Shown here: positions 1 through 9,045 of the stretch, piece by piece
Layout: each line of letters opens with the position of its first letter
Numbering within the stretch: position 1 is the first letter of the stretch
From: Mycoplasma_H phocimorsus
GTDB lineage: Bacteria > Bacillota_I > Bacilli_A > Mycoplasmatales > Metamycoplasmataceae
DNA length: 26,099 nucleotides
Assembly: GCF_030077865.1 (NCBI RefSeq)
Contig: NZ_JASDDP010000013.1
Reading direction: 5' to 3' (one strand)
The notes under the pieces: generated by a model
Told to the model about the DNA's origin: nothing
Databases searched by the model: none
What the model saw: the letters and a program-made list of their open reading frames with translations, nothing else
Position numbers and translations under genes: made by a program

Positions 1-377
1 AAAATATTCACACAATGGAAGATTATACAGCAGCTCATCCAGGTGAAAGAGAACAAATTGCCAACATAATTAACCATGCTGCTAAATCAGGGGAATATAA
101 ATTTATTATTGTTCTTTCAAGAACAGGTGAATTATTAAAAACTGTTTCAAAATATAGACCAAATTCACAAGTTATTGGTTTAATTAAAGATGAAAGTTTA
201 ATTTACTCATTTGGATTATATTTTGGTGTGTTTATATCAATGGATTCTTCAAAATTATTTGATTTAGTAAAACAAGATAAAACACAAGCTTTCAAAACTT
301 TAACTCCATATCAACCAACTAAAGGTGATAAATTCTTAGTTGTTGAAAATGACAATATTACTAAATTTACATATTAA
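1..377 (+). CDS. pyk: Pyruvate kinase, C-terminal part (5' end outside window)
   Basis: Last step of glycolysis: phosphoenolpyruvate + ADP to pyruvate + ATP, in the cytoplasm; a main ATP source for a wall-less fermenting bacterium. Only about the last 125 codons are present, read in the frame starting at base 3 and stopping with TAA at 375-377. The visible part matches the C-terminal regulatory domain of the family: an FIIVLSRTGELLKTVSKYRPN stretch corresponds to the usual 'hvvhTxSGxxAxxlSxyRP' strand-helix, followed by a Q-V-I-G-L strand and the usual closing strand. The ATG at 15 is internal and not the true start, since the frame is open to the window edge and a free-standing C-domain would be unusual. 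A strong terminator follows 14 nt after the stop. The catalytic domain is not visible, so the identification rests on the C-domain alone. Confidence 0.8.
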   Translation, partial: NIHTMEDYTAAHPGEREQIANIINHAAKSGEYKFIIVLSRTGELLKTVSKYRPNSQVIGLIKDESLIYSFGLYFGVFISMDSSKLFDLVKQDKTQAFKTLTPYQPTKGDKFLVVENDNITKFTY

Positions 378-390
378 AATTTAAGAAACA

Positions 391-425
391 TAAAAATGTA
401 AATTGCATGTCAATTTACATTTTTA
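391..425 (+). terminator. Rho-independent terminator of pyk
   Basis: Perfect 15-bp inverted repeat: left arm 391-405 (taaaaatgtaaattg), loop 406-410, right arm 411-425. The right arm ends in a T run that works as the U-tract. It lies directly after the pyk stop. The next promoter's -10 starts four bases later. Confidence 0.85.
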
Positions 426-428
426 ATA

Positions 429-434
429 TATAAT
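429..434 (+). promoter_or_regulatory. -10 element (TATAAT) for the S41 lipoprotein gene
   Basis: Perfect TATAAT just after the pyk terminator. Predicted start of transcription is near 441, giving a leader of about 17 nt that carries TTGGAG (447-452) before the ATG at 458. No convincing -35 is seen; that position would fall inside the terminator hairpin. Confidence 0.6.
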
Positions 435-457
435 TTTAAAACTATATTGGAGTATTT

Positions 458-2212
458 ATGATTAAAAATTTTAAGAAAATTATCTTTAGTTTAGCATTAA
501 TAGGAGTAGGACTTCCAACAGTTTCTTGCAATCCTTTAGCACAATTTTATAATCAACTTTCGCTAACAGAAACTAGTGAAGTTCCTTTTGAATTAGTTAA
601 TGATAAAGAAGTAAAAATTAATTCACTTAATCCTAATTACATTTTTAAAAACAAATTTATTAAAATTTTTGAACATAAAACCAATAAAGAATCATATGTA
701 AATCTTGTTAATATCTTCCAACAATTACCACAGTTTTTTGATAAAGTTAGAGTAACAAGAAGCAGGAAAAATCCAGGCATTTTTATTCTTACAAATTCAG
801 ATTATAATTCGCCAATTCTTTTTTCTATTAATGAAAATAGAATTTACTTTAATAACATGGATCACTTTGATTATTTAAAATATATTACACATAACCCTAC
901 TATTAAAAATAAGAAAATTAAAATAGAATATAAACAACGTCATATTACTAAAAATTATAAGTATTTTGATTTAAATGAGTATGGAATGAATATTTATGAA
1001 ATTGAAAAAAATATTTTTATGCCGTTTTCATTATTTAATCTTTTATTTATTTCTCCTAATTACTTATCGCTATACTACAACTCTAAGCAAATGTATTTAT
1101 TAGATTTTCTTCTTACAGAAGAAAATAGACTTGAAGAAATTAATACAATTCTTGATCGTTACAATCCAATGAAACATCGTCAAACTATTAATGAACGTTT
1201 AAGTGTTTATAATCATCTTAAATTTGTTTTTGATAATTTATATGGAAATAGAAAAGAATTTTTAATAAAAGAAAATGTTAAATCATTTGAAGAGTTTTTT
1301 GTTAAAAGTGGATTAAAAGAGCGTATTCTTTCAACAGATCCAGTTATATATATGGAAGCATATATTGAATTTATTCATAAACATATTAACGATTTACATA
1401 CAACTGTTAAACACGCTTCATACTTTAATGATAAAGATTATCGGATTTCAGGACCAGATATTAGTACTAAAAAGTTTTTATTTAGTTCTAAGTTATCAAA
1501 AAGCAATCATGCTAATAAACAAATATTAGAAAGTAAATTAAAAAATGGCCGTAGTTTCCATAAACAAGGCAGCTTAGAAATTGTTAATGGTGTAGCTTTT
1601 ATAGATATTTCAACTTTTTCACTTGACACTAATAATACTATTTATGATATTATGCAAAAGAATATGAAAATAGTTAAAAAAAGAAATATTAAAAATGTAG
1701 TTCTTAATATTTCTGAAAATGGTGGAGGTAATGTTGCTGAAATGGAAACATTAGCTGGCTATCTTTCTAATGAAGAACAATATATTGATCGGTTTGACAA
1801 TGTTACTCAGGAAATTATTAAAATAGGTATTAAAACTGATACTAATGAAGATTCAAAATTTGATGAAAATGATGGTTATTCAGATATTAACTGGCATTTA
1901 ATAGTTAGTGAATATACTTTTTCAGCAGGAAATTTATTAACAAAAATAGCAAAAAATAATAAAAATGTTAAAGTTATAGGTAAACAAACAGGCGGCGGAA
2001 TGTATTCAATTATGCCAATTATTTTATCTGACGGAACTGGATTAATTATTTCAAGTAATAATGGTTATACATCTTCAAAACTTAAACAAGGTGATTTAAA
2101 ATATGAGTATGATAATATAGAAAATGGCGTTATGGTTCATACTGATTATGATTATGCTGATTTTTTTAATTATGAAAAAATTTCAAATGAAATTAATGAG
2201 GGAAAAATCTAG
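458..2212 (+). CDS. S41-family peptidase-like surface lipoprotein
   Basis: 584-residue lipoprotein with a basic N-terminus, hydrophobic segment and lipobox ending TVSC, with the lipidated Cys at residue 24, so it should be anchored on the outer face of the membrane. The C-terminal third has the S41 (tail-specific protease/tricorn) layout: a D-L-H-T motif at 312-315 matching the family's D-x-H-T, a VAFIDISTFSL strand, a GGG turn at 422-424 after an N-[IV]-[SR]-x-N-x-G-G-type strand, the probable nucleophile Ser489 in YTFSAGN, and GKQTGGG at 508-514. The Lys of the CtpA-type Ser/Lys dyad is not obvious, while the His is present, so a tricorn-like Ser/His arrangement is more likely (inference). 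The N-terminal 300 residues are unrecognised. The only tryptophan I see uses TGG. Start chosen from TTGGAG 5 nt upstream of the ATG and the complete signal peptide. Substrate unknown. Confidence 0.8.
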   Translation: MIKNFKKIIFSLALIGVGLPTVSCNPLAQFYNQLSLTETSEVPFELVNDKEVKINSLNPNYIFKNKFIKIFEHKTNKESYVNLVNIFQQLPQFFDKVRVTRSRKNPGIFILTNSDYNSPILFSINENRIYFNNMDHFDYLKYITHNPTIKNKKIKIEYKQRHITKNYKYFDLNEYGMNIYEIEKNIFMPFSLFNLLFISPNYLSLYYNSKQMYLLDFLLTEENRLEEINTILDRYNPMKHRQTINERLSVYNHLKFVFDNLYGNRKEFLIKENVKSFEEFFVKSGLKERILSTDPVIYMEAYIEFIHKHINDLHTTVKHASYFNDKDYRISGPDISTKKFLFSSKLSKSNHANKQILESKLKNGRSFHKQGSLEIVNGVAFIDISTFSLDTNNTIYDIMQKNMKIVKKRNIKNVVLNISENGGGNVAEMETLAGYLSNEEQYIDRFDNVTQEIIKIGIKTDTNEDSKFDENDGYSDINWHLIVSEYTFSAGNLLTKIAKNNKNVKVIGKQTGGGMYSIMPIILSDGTGLIISSNNGYTSSKLKQGDLKYEYDNIENGVMVHTDYDYADFFNYEKISNEINEGKI

Positions 2213-2225
2213 AAATAGATTTTCC
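2201..2225 (+). terminator. Possible weak terminator over the S41 gene stop codon
   Basis: Near-perfect hairpin (ggaaaaatcta / tagattttcc, one bulged A) spanning the TAG stop, followed by a pyrimidine-rich run (ttcttttctttt) instead of a clean T tract. Its position between two separately promoted genes fits a terminator, but the U-tract is interrupted. Confidence 0.4.
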
Positions 2226-2265
2226 TTCTTTTCTTTTAAGTATTATTTTATTAATATTTAAATAT

Positions 2266-2271
2266 TATAAT
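2266..2271 (+). promoter_or_regulatory. -10 element (TATAAT) for the acid phosphatase lipoprotein gene
   Basis: Perfect TATAAT 28 nt before the AAAGGAG ribosome-binding site region and ATG at 2300. No clear -35 hexamer. Confidence 0.55.
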
Positions 2272-2299
2272 TTTATTTGTAGTAATAAAAGGAGAAAAT

Positions 2300-3463
2300 A
2301 TGAAATTAAAAAAATGATTAACAGCTACAAGTATTCTATCTATTTTGCCATTAACAGCAATTTCTTGCATTAAAGTTAATAAAGAAAAAATTGATAAATT
2401 AAATGATATTATTAATCTTCAAGATGAAAAATTAGCAACAAAAGAAACTGAAATTAATCAACTTAAAAAAGCGCTAGAAGCAATTAATAAAGAAAAAGAA
2501 GTCATTTCACAAAAAATAAATTCAGCTTCAAATATTGCAACTAATTTATGAAACAGTTTTAGCGCTAATAAAGATGTTACAACTAAACAAGCATATGAAA
2601 ATGCTAAAAGAATTTTTGATATCATGTTAAAACAAGAGGGTATTGATACTAAATTAGTTGATACAACAAAAGAAAAAGTTACTTTAAGAGCGGAAAATGA
2701 TAAATTTATTCCTGTTGTATTTATGGATTTAGATGATACAGTATTAAATAATTTTAAAGTTCAAAACTATTTTGCACTAAATACAGGTTTTGATTTTAAT
2801 ACTTTTGAAGAATACATTAAAGATGCTTCATCTGATGAAGTATTAGGATCAATTGAATTTATTAAGTATGTTTGAAGTAAGGGTGGAATTGTAATGTTCA
2901 ATTCTAATAGACTTCAAAAAACATCTGTAGATGGTTCTAGAAGAAATTTGATTAAATTAGGACTTGAAGAAAAATATGCGCCTGATTGAGTATTTTGAAT
3001 GAAAGGTGTTGATTTAAATTCACCTATGCCTTGAAAAAATACCAGTGGTGGAAATAATAAAGAAGAAAGAATGAATGCTGTAAATACTAATGAATGAGAA
3101 ATTGATGGTGTTAAAGCTAAATTCAGAACTATTATGAGAATAGGTGATGATATAAATGATTTTAATGATAATTTTACAAAAAATAATAATGCTCAAAGTA
3201 TTAAAGCTGAAGTAAAAGATAAACCATTTGGTAAATTATTTGGCAATTCAAATTTAGAAAATAAATCAATTTATTTTAATCCTACAACCAAATCTTGAGA
3301 AACAAAAAATTGATCAGAAAGTTATATTTTTATTTCAGGTAATGCTTCTTATGGTGGCTGAATTAAACAATTAGGATTTAAAAATCATGCTTATAGCGCA
3401 CAAGAAGGATTTGATAAATTAAATGAATATCTTTGAGTACCTAAAGCCAAAAATAAAATTTAA
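2300..3463 (+). CDS. HAD-superfamily acid phosphatase lipoprotein (P4/class C-like)
   Basis: 387-residue lipoprotein read through several UGA-Trp codons (first at codon 6). The signal peptide ends in the lipobox TAISC with Cys23, placing the protein on the outer membrane face. Residues about 24-80 form a Lys/Glu-rich coiled-coil stalk. HAD motif I is FMDLDDTVLNN with Asp143 (nucleophile) and Asp145; VMFNSNR follows as motif II; GDDINDF with Asp283/Asp284 and Asp287 is the metal-binding motif. This pattern matches the lipoprotein e(P4)/class C acid phosphatases, which remove phosphate from nucleotides outside the cell. In an organism that imports nucleosides this would supply precursors (inference). 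The ribosome-binding site AAAAGGAG (2287-2294) is 5 nt from the ATG. It has its own promoter and terminator, so it is monocistronic. Confidence 0.85.
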
Positions 3464-3464
3464 T

Positions 3465-3498
3465 AAAAAGTTAGTTGAAACAAGTCAACTAACTTTTT
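3465..3498. terminator. Bidirectional terminator between convergent genes
   Basis: Perfect 14-bp stem, aaaaagttagttga (3465-3478) pairing with 3485-3498, loop aacaag. There is a T run on the plus side and the complementary A run gives a U-tract on the minus side. It serves the phosphatase gene ending at 3463 and the GH65 gene whose stop is at 3515. Confidence 0.85.
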
Positions 3499-3514
3499 AT
3501 TTTATTAATTTTTT

Positions 3515-5869
3515 TTAAATAACAGCAAAAGTTCTTGGTTCTTTAATTAAGTATCTTTCGCCATTAACATGAATAGCTACTTCTTTATTTGAAGAAATAA
3601 TAAATTCTTTTTCTTTAATAGAAACATTTACGAGCGCTTCTCTAAAACTAAATGAATATTCTAATCCATCTCATTCTTTAGGAAGAATAGGATTAATATT
3701 AATGTGATTTCTAATAGGTTTTAATCCGCCATAACCAAAAACAATCATTTGGTAAATAGCGGCCAATGAACCAGCATGAATACCTTTATCTGATGAACTT
3801 AAATTATCACCTAAATCAATATTAATAGCATATTTAAATAATTTGTAAGCATAATCCAATTTATGTCTTAATTCAATAGCACTTATAGCATATGTGCTTG
3901 GACTTAATGAAGAATCATGTGTTGTTACTTTTTCGTAATGATCTCAGTTAGCAATTGCTTGCTCTTTACTGATTTCTTCTGAAAATAAATAGTTTAATAA
4001 TACAACATCAGCTTGTTTAACAAGTTGTCCACTAAGTTTAGAAATACCTTCTTGTGTATTAAATAGTTTTTTACCAGCATCACCAAGCATTTGAAATTTA
4101 CTAATGTCATTTAATTGTAATGACAAGAATGTATCATTTTCGCCAATTAATCCATTTTCATTAGGTTTTTGAATTTTAATTTTTTCAGAAACGTGAATCA
4201 ATTTATCTAAACTATAGCTATATGGTAATTTTTTATTAATTTTATCAAGTAATATTGAATTATTAGCTTCAAGATCTTTAATGTATTCAATTGCTAAATC
4301 AATATTAAATTTAGCTATTCTATTAATATAAGCATTATTATCGATATTACCCTTATATTCATTTGGCCCCATAACATCAGTAATTACATATTGATCATTA
4401 AAGTTATCTCATTCAACTCTTTCACTTCATCAAATTGCTGTATCAATAATCATTTCATAACCATAATTATCCATAAATTCTTGATCATTAGTAATTTTGT
4501 AATATTGTTCAACAGCATAAGCAACATCACCAGAAACGTGAATTTCTTGTGCTCTAGAAGCAATAGGAACTTGTTGACCGGTTCTAATATCAGGTTGTCC
4601 TCAATAAGGTGTTACTTCACCTGAATCTGGAAGGGCAGTTTCTCAAGGATATTGAGCACCTTTTAATCTTCTTTCATTAGCCTTAGCTCTAGCACCATTA
4701 ATTCCATGATATCTATACATAAGTAGCTGACGCGCTATTTTTGTATTATTTAAAGTATAAAGAGGAGTTACAAAAATATCAGTATCTCAATAATTATGTC
4801 CTTGATATCCTTCTCCTGAAAGACCTTTAGCTCCAACTGAATATTGGTCAGAATATTTAGGTACAAAAGTATTTAAATGATAAATTGAAAAGTTAAGAGC
4901 AATTCGATCATAAGCAGCTTGTTCTGAATCACCAATAATTTTAACATTTCATTGTTTATAAATATTTACTCACTCTTTAATGTTTTCTTCATGAATATGA
5001 TCATAAGAAATTGCTTTTAATTGAGTTGAAAGTTCATTTGCTAGTGCTATTGCTGAATTAACTGATATTTTAGAAGGCAAATTATCTTGAGTAGAGTTAA
5101 CACTCATTAATTTTTCAATAATAATTGGGTTATTTTGTGAAATTTCAAATTTTACTTTAACTCCAATTTGTCTTCTAGCCATAAATAACACAAAATTATC
5201 ATCATTATAAGCAGGTTCATTCCCTCATTTATCTTTAAGAACAACTCTTAAATTCTGAATAATAGTTTCTTTAGTTTGAGTTGATTCATAAATATATCTA
5301 AAAATATTATTTTCAACAAGTCGTTTTTGCCCTTCTTTAAAGTGCATAATACCCGTATTTGTTGTTGTACCATTAATTGAAGGATCAATAAGAATACTTG
5401 CAGCAGGTCCTTCTAATACTTCAAATAAAAATTTTTGCACAAATATATGTTTATTTATTTGACTTACAGTTCTTCTAAATGTAAATTTAAACTTATTTTC
5501 ACCTCTTTGCGCAATTACGCTTCTAATTAATTCACCAGTTTTTAAGTTAAGTGTTTTTGTGTATTCATCACTAAATCTTAGTTCAAATAAAAAACCATTA
5601 ATATAAATATTATTTTGAATAACATCAGCTAAGTTAGCTAATTCTGTTTCTTCATTTTCATCACCCTTATTATAAAAGCCTGCTAAAAAGAAATCTTCTT
5701 TATTTTTAGAATGTTTTTCTTCATCAACCGCTCTTATTCCTAAATATGAATTACCTTGTGCAAAAATAGATTCTGTTTTACCTGTATAAACTGGATTATA
5801 TCCAATTTGAGTAATTGTCATCTCATTTGCATTGTATTCAAGTTTAGGCATATATTTATTTTTATTCAT
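3515..5869 (-). CDS. mapA: Glycoside hydrolase family 65 disaccharide phosphorylase (maltose phosphorylase-like)
   Basis: 784-residue cytoplasmic enzyme of GH65, at the usual length of the family. These enzymes split an alpha-linked disaccharide with inorganic phosphate, giving beta-glucose-1-phosphate plus glucose and so saving one ATP. Seen in order: an N-terminal beta-sandwich (residues about 1-250, starting with YNPVYTGKTESIFAQGNSYLG), the (alpha/alpha)6 catalytic core with GLSGEGYQGHNYWDTD and a GAQYPWE stretch, the general-acid segment VMGPNEY with Glu504 (most relatives have GPDEY; here Asp is Asn), a THDSSLSPS phosphate-site segment, and SSSDKGIHAGS near the C-terminus. UGA is read as Trp at several sites. 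The start ATG is 8 nt after the pgmB stop, and the ribosome-binding site AGGAG overlaps that stop. It is the last gene of the operon. Maltose, trehalose or kojibiose specificity cannot be decided from sequence; maltose is favoured by the neighbours. Confidence 0.85.
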
Positions 5870-5877
5870 AAATCTCC

Positions 5878-6540
5878 TTATTTATTAAATTTTTCTAGTA
5901 AAGCTTCAAGATTAATTTCAGCTGTAGTTGTATAAATAACTTCAGAAAAATTTTCCCACTCAGACTTAACTCCATAAGTTATAGCTACTGAGTGCATTTT
6001 AGCAGCATGAATCCCTTTGATTCCTTCAATAGCATCTTCAAAACCAATACATTCTTGTGCACTAGCATTAACACCTTTAGCAGCAGATAAAAAAATATCA
6101 GCTGCTGGTTTACCATTTTTAATGTCGCCTGGATAAACAATAAAGTCAAACATATCAAATAAATTGATAGTTTTAAGAATTGCTGGAGCATTATATGAAC
6201 TTGAAGCAATTGAAAGTTTAAGCCCCTTTTCTTTAGCTTTAATTAATAATGATTTAATGTTTGGAAGAATATCTTTTTCACTCAAAGTTGAAAGAGAAGA
6301 AATATAAAAATCATTTTTTTCTTTCATAACTTCTTGAATTTCTTCTTCAGTTAATGTTTTATTTTTAAGTTTTAATATTGCTAAAAGTGTATCTTTTCTT
6401 GGCAATCCTTTAAGAGCTTTATTTTCTTCAAAAGTATAAGAAATTCCTTTTTTTTCAAGCGCTTTTACTCACGCTTCAAAGTGTAATTCTGCTGTTTCTG
6501 TTATTACACCATCAAGATCGAAAACTAAGGCTTTAATCAT
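5878..6540 (-). CDS. pgmB: Beta-phosphoglucomutase
   Basis: 220-residue HAD-fold mutase converting beta-glucose-1-phosphate, the product of the GH65 neighbour, to glucose-6-phosphate for glycolysis. The start at 6540 gives MIKALVFDLDGVITETAELH, with nucleophile Asp8 and acid/base Asp10 at the same numbering as the well-studied lactococcal enzyme. A cap-domain KGLPRKD loop, the IASSSYNAP phosphate-binding loop, GKPAADIF with its Lys, and GFEDAIEGI with the Glu-Asp magnesium pair follow in the expected order. Both TGA (in EAWVKAL) and TGG (in SEWENF) code for Trp. The start overlaps the end of the upstream alpha-glucosidase gene by 8 nt, with AAAGGAA as ribosome-binding site inside that gene, implying coupled translation. 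An internal ATG at 6405 would remove the catalytic aspartates and is rejected as the start. Confidence 0.92.
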
Positions 6541-8167
6541 ATTTGTTTCCTTTTAATAAAAGTGATTCATAAGGTCTTAATTTATTTGTAATTTGATCTG
6601 TATATGTTGAAATAATAACTTTTTTAGGACAATATTCATATTCTAGTTCAAAACTTGAAAGATTAATAATCGCTACAATATTTTTATCTTGATATGTTCT
6701 TGTAATTTGAATTAATCCATTTTCAAGTAATTTCATTTCTGAATCACCTTCAACTAAAAAGTTATTTAACTCATTTTTTCTTAATGAAATTATTTGTTTA
6801 TAAAAATTTAAAATTGAATTTGGATCTTTTTGTTCATTTTCCACATTAAATACATTTGCTGAAATACCATACTTAATTCAAGGTGTTTTTGCACTTGTAA
6901 AACCATGATTTTCACTTGAATTTCATTGCATAGGAATTCTTGCATTATCACGTGAATTTCAGTTATGTGCTTCAAGCATTTCTTCTTCTGTATAGTATAG
7001 TTTTTCATCACAGAAAATTCTAAAACTATTAAATACATCAACATCTCTAAATTCATCTTTAGATTTAAATCCACCATTTAACATACCAATTTCTTCACCA
7101 TAGTTAATTGTTGGAATACCTTTTTGAGCAAACATAAATAATGCTAATGTTTTTGCCCCCTCTACATATCAAAATGATTTAATATATCTTGATATAGCAC
7201 GAGATGTATCATGATTTGTTAAAAAGTTGAAAATTTGATGCCCTTCAATTTCTTTATCATTTTGATATCTAATAGCATCTTCTGAAGCAAATTTTCTAAA
7301 ATCTCAGTTTTTATCGATACCATTTCTACCAGTTTTCCAATGTCAACCTATATATCAAAAACTAAAATTGTAAAAAGCATCTGATATTCTGTTTTCACCT
7401 CTTGAATATTTAACTAATTTATCAGGATTAATTCCTGAAGCCTCTCCAACAAAGAAAATATCATCTTTTTCTGTTTTAATTTGTTTTAAAAAAGCCTGTA
7501 AGTATTCAACCATTTTTGGAGCAAATGAATAAGTCATTTTTCCATTTTCTCTTTCTTTGGCAACGTGTTGAATAGCATCTAATCTAAAACCTTTAACGCC
7601 AAGGTTATATCAAAATTCAACAACATCAGCCATAGCTTTAACAGTTTTAGGACTTCCTCAGTTCAAATCAACTTGATTTTTTGAGAATAAGTGATAGTAA
7701 TATTTATTTACGCTAGGCACATATTCTCATGCACTCCCTCCAAAAATAGATTCATCACCTTCTTCTTGTTTATCATTTCAAATGAAATATGAAAATTCAT
7801 CTGAACTTGGATCAGAAATCGCTTTTTTGAATCATGGATGATCATCACTAACATGATTTAATACTAAATCCATAATAATATCAATGTTTCTTTTTTTACA
7901 TTCTTCAACAAGATCTTTAAAATCTTGTAATGTACCAAATTTTTCTCAAACGTCATAGTAATCTAAAACATCATAACCAGCATCTGCAAATTCTGTTTTA
8001 TAAATAGGTGTTAATCAAATAGCATTAATTCCTAAATCGGCAATATAATCAATTTTTTCAATAATACCTCTAATATCTCCATTACCATCACCATTTGAAT
8101 CTTTAAATGATCTAGGAAAAATTTCATAAACCACTTTATTTTTTCAAGTAGTAATTTTATTACTCAT
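6533..8167 (-). CDS. malL: GH13 alpha-glucosidase (oligo-1,6-glucosidase type)
   Basis: 544-residue cytoplasmic glycosidase cleaving alpha-glucosidic bonds of short oligosaccharides. It is the first gene of the minus-strand alpha-glucoside operon. It begins WKNKVVYEIFPRSFKDSNGD, the standard start of the GH13 oligo-1,6-glucosidase branch. Conserved regions: region I MDLVLNH, region II GFRLDAIQH with nucleophile Asp197, region III FFVGEAS with acid/base Glu242, and region IV FLTNHDTSR with transition-state Asp320. A DARIPMQWN stretch before the C-terminal beta domain is also typical. Length fits the family. Many Trp codons are UGA, with TGG also used (GWHWKTG has one of each). The start at 8167 is preceded by AGAGGAA. 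Trehalose-6-phosphate hydrolase and neopullulanase relatives are possible; the region IV and length favour MalL. Confidence 0.88.
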
Positions 8168-8195
8168 ATAATTCCTCTCTTTATTTTACATATAT

Positions 8196-8201
8196 TTTAT
8201 A
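8196..8201 (-). promoter_or_regulatory. Candidate -10 element for the malL-pgmB-mapA operon
   Basis: On the minus strand TATAAA lies 28 nt upstream of the malL start, leaving room for a short leader with AGAGGAA. No -35 is apparent, and in sequence this AT-rich the call is weak. Confidence 0.3.
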
Positions 8202-8253
8202 ACTTCTTAATAATACATTAAATTAAAATATACAGTTGAAAATTACCATTAAA

Positions 8254-8348
8254 AAAACAAATTTAATAATGATATTTTCTTTATTAAAAATTAATTTGTT
8301 TTAAAAATTTAGAAGTTTATTCTTTTTTAAACTTTTAAAATTAATTTG
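8254..8348. repeat. Inverted and direct repeats in the malL/apt divergent intergenic region
   Basis: The 206-nt gap between the divergent starts of malL (8167) and apt (8374) holds an imperfect inverted repeat: aaaacaaatttaataa (8254-8269) against ttattaaaaattaatttgtttt (8281-8302). A direct repeat aaaattaatttg occurs at 8287-8298 and again at 8337-8348, exactly 50 nt apart. The second copy sits where the -35 region of apt would be. It may be a regulator site for either gene, or only low-complexity sequence. Confidence 0.35.
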
Positions 8349-8359
8349 CTTTTTTTTAC

Positions 8360-8365
8360 TATAAT
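8360..8365 (+). promoter_or_regulatory. -10 element (TATAAT) of apt, implying a leaderless mRNA
   Basis: Perfect TATAAT ends 8 nt before the apt ATG at 8374, so transcription should begin at or within a base or two of the start codon. No Shine-Dalgarno sequence is present. Confidence 0.6.
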
Positions 8366-8373
8366 TATGCAGT

Positions 8374-8895
8374 ATGTTGAAAAATAATTTAAATGAATAT
8401 GTAAGAACTGTTAACGATTTTCCTAAAAAGGGAATCGCTTTTAAAGATATTTCTCCATTATTAGCGAATGGAGAAGCATTAAATTTAACAGTTAATTTAA
8501 TAGCTAAAGAAGTAGAAGGTGTTGATGCTATAGTTGGACCTGATGCTAGAGGTTTTTTATTCGGAACTCCAGTAGCCTCTTTATTAAAAAAACCATTTAT
8601 TATGGTTAGAAAACCAAATAAATTACCAGGCGAAGTAGTTTCTATTGATTATTCTTTAGAATATGGAACTAATAAATTAGAAATTCAAAAAGGAATGATA
8701 AAACCGAATCAAAAAGTTGCAATTATTGATGATGTTCTTGCTACTGGTGGAACAACATGTGCTATTATTGATTTATTAAGAGAACAAGGTGCTATTGTTA
8801 AAAAGGTAGTATTAGTTATTGAACTTGATGATCTTAAAGGAAGAAAAAAAATTGAGGAAAAAGGTGTAGAGGTAGTTTCTTTACTCCATTATTAA
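8374..8895 (+). CDS. apt: Adenine phosphoribosyltransferase
   Basis: 173-residue cytoplasmic purine-salvage enzyme: adenine + PRPP to AMP + pyrophosphate. Mycoplasmas lack de novo purine synthesis, so this is a housekeeping step. The family layout is complete: NDFPKKGIAFKDISPLL near the N-terminus, VGPDARGFLFG (54-64), the flexible-loop VRKPNKLPG (78-86), and the PRPP-binding signature VAIIDDVLATGGT at 115-127 with the acidic pair Asp119/Asp120. Length equals that of typical bacterial Apt. There is no UGA codon and no tryptophan. The start is set by the family N-terminus; the ATG at 8367 is out of frame. There is no ribosome-binding site, and the -10 box is immediately upstream, so translation is probably leaderless. 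The terminator overlaps the stop codon. Confidence 0.95.
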   Translation: MLKNNLNEYVRTVNDFPKKGIAFKDISPLLANGEALNLTVNLIAKEVEGVDAIVGPDARGFLFGTPVASLLKKPFIMVRKPNKLPGEVVSIDYSLEYGTNKLEIQKGMIKPNQKVAIIDDVLATGGTTCAIIDLLREQGAIVKKVVLVIELDDLKGRKKIEEKGVEVVSLLHY

Positions 8896-8915
8896 GGGCG
8901 TTAGCTCTTTTTTTT
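8894..8915 (+). terminator. Terminator of apt
   Basis: Short stem aagggc (8894-8899) with gctctt (8904-8909), loop gtta, one G-U pair, followed by an uninterrupted T run to 8915. It begins inside the TAA stop. Confidence 0.7.
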
Positions 8916-9011
8916 AATATTGTTTTATAAATTATTTTCTAAATAATAAATTAAATATTTAATAAATATATAGAAAAGCAAAATATTAAAAACAAAAACA
9001 TTTTAAAATTT

Positions 9012-9038
9012 TTAGCACTTTTTTTATTTGAGTGCTAA
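9012..9038 (+). promoter_or_regulatory. CIRCE operator (HrcA binding site) of dnaK
   Basis: TTAGCACTT-N9-GAGTGCTAA, matching the CIRCE consensus TTAGCACTC-N9-GAGTGCTAA with a single change in the left arm. Its right arm overlaps the position of the dnaK -35 region, so HrcA binding would block the promoter directly. hrcA itself is not in the window. Confidence 0.92.
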
Positions 9039-9045
9039 AAAATAG

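Noticed and set aside
2345..2875. Apparent two separate small ORFs suggesting a broken phosphatase gene
   Set aside because: The gaps are UGA codons; with UGA as Trp the frame is continuous from 2300 to 3463 with intact HAD motifs.
4391..4624. 77-codon plus ORF rich in Ile/Asn/Ser
   Set aside because: Antisense to mapA catalytic core; composition typical of antisense reading.
5985..6209. 74-codon minus-strand ORF
   Set aside because: Alternative frame within pgmB, which has all catalytic motifs in the other frame.
6808..7077. 89-codon minus-strand ORF
   Set aside because: Alternative frame inside malL, whose own frame is continuous when UGA is Trp.
8930..9011. Possible extra gene or riboswitch between apt and dnaK
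   Set aside because: Only AT-rich sequence with no structured aptamer-like core; the region is explained by the apt terminator and the CIRCE/promoter.
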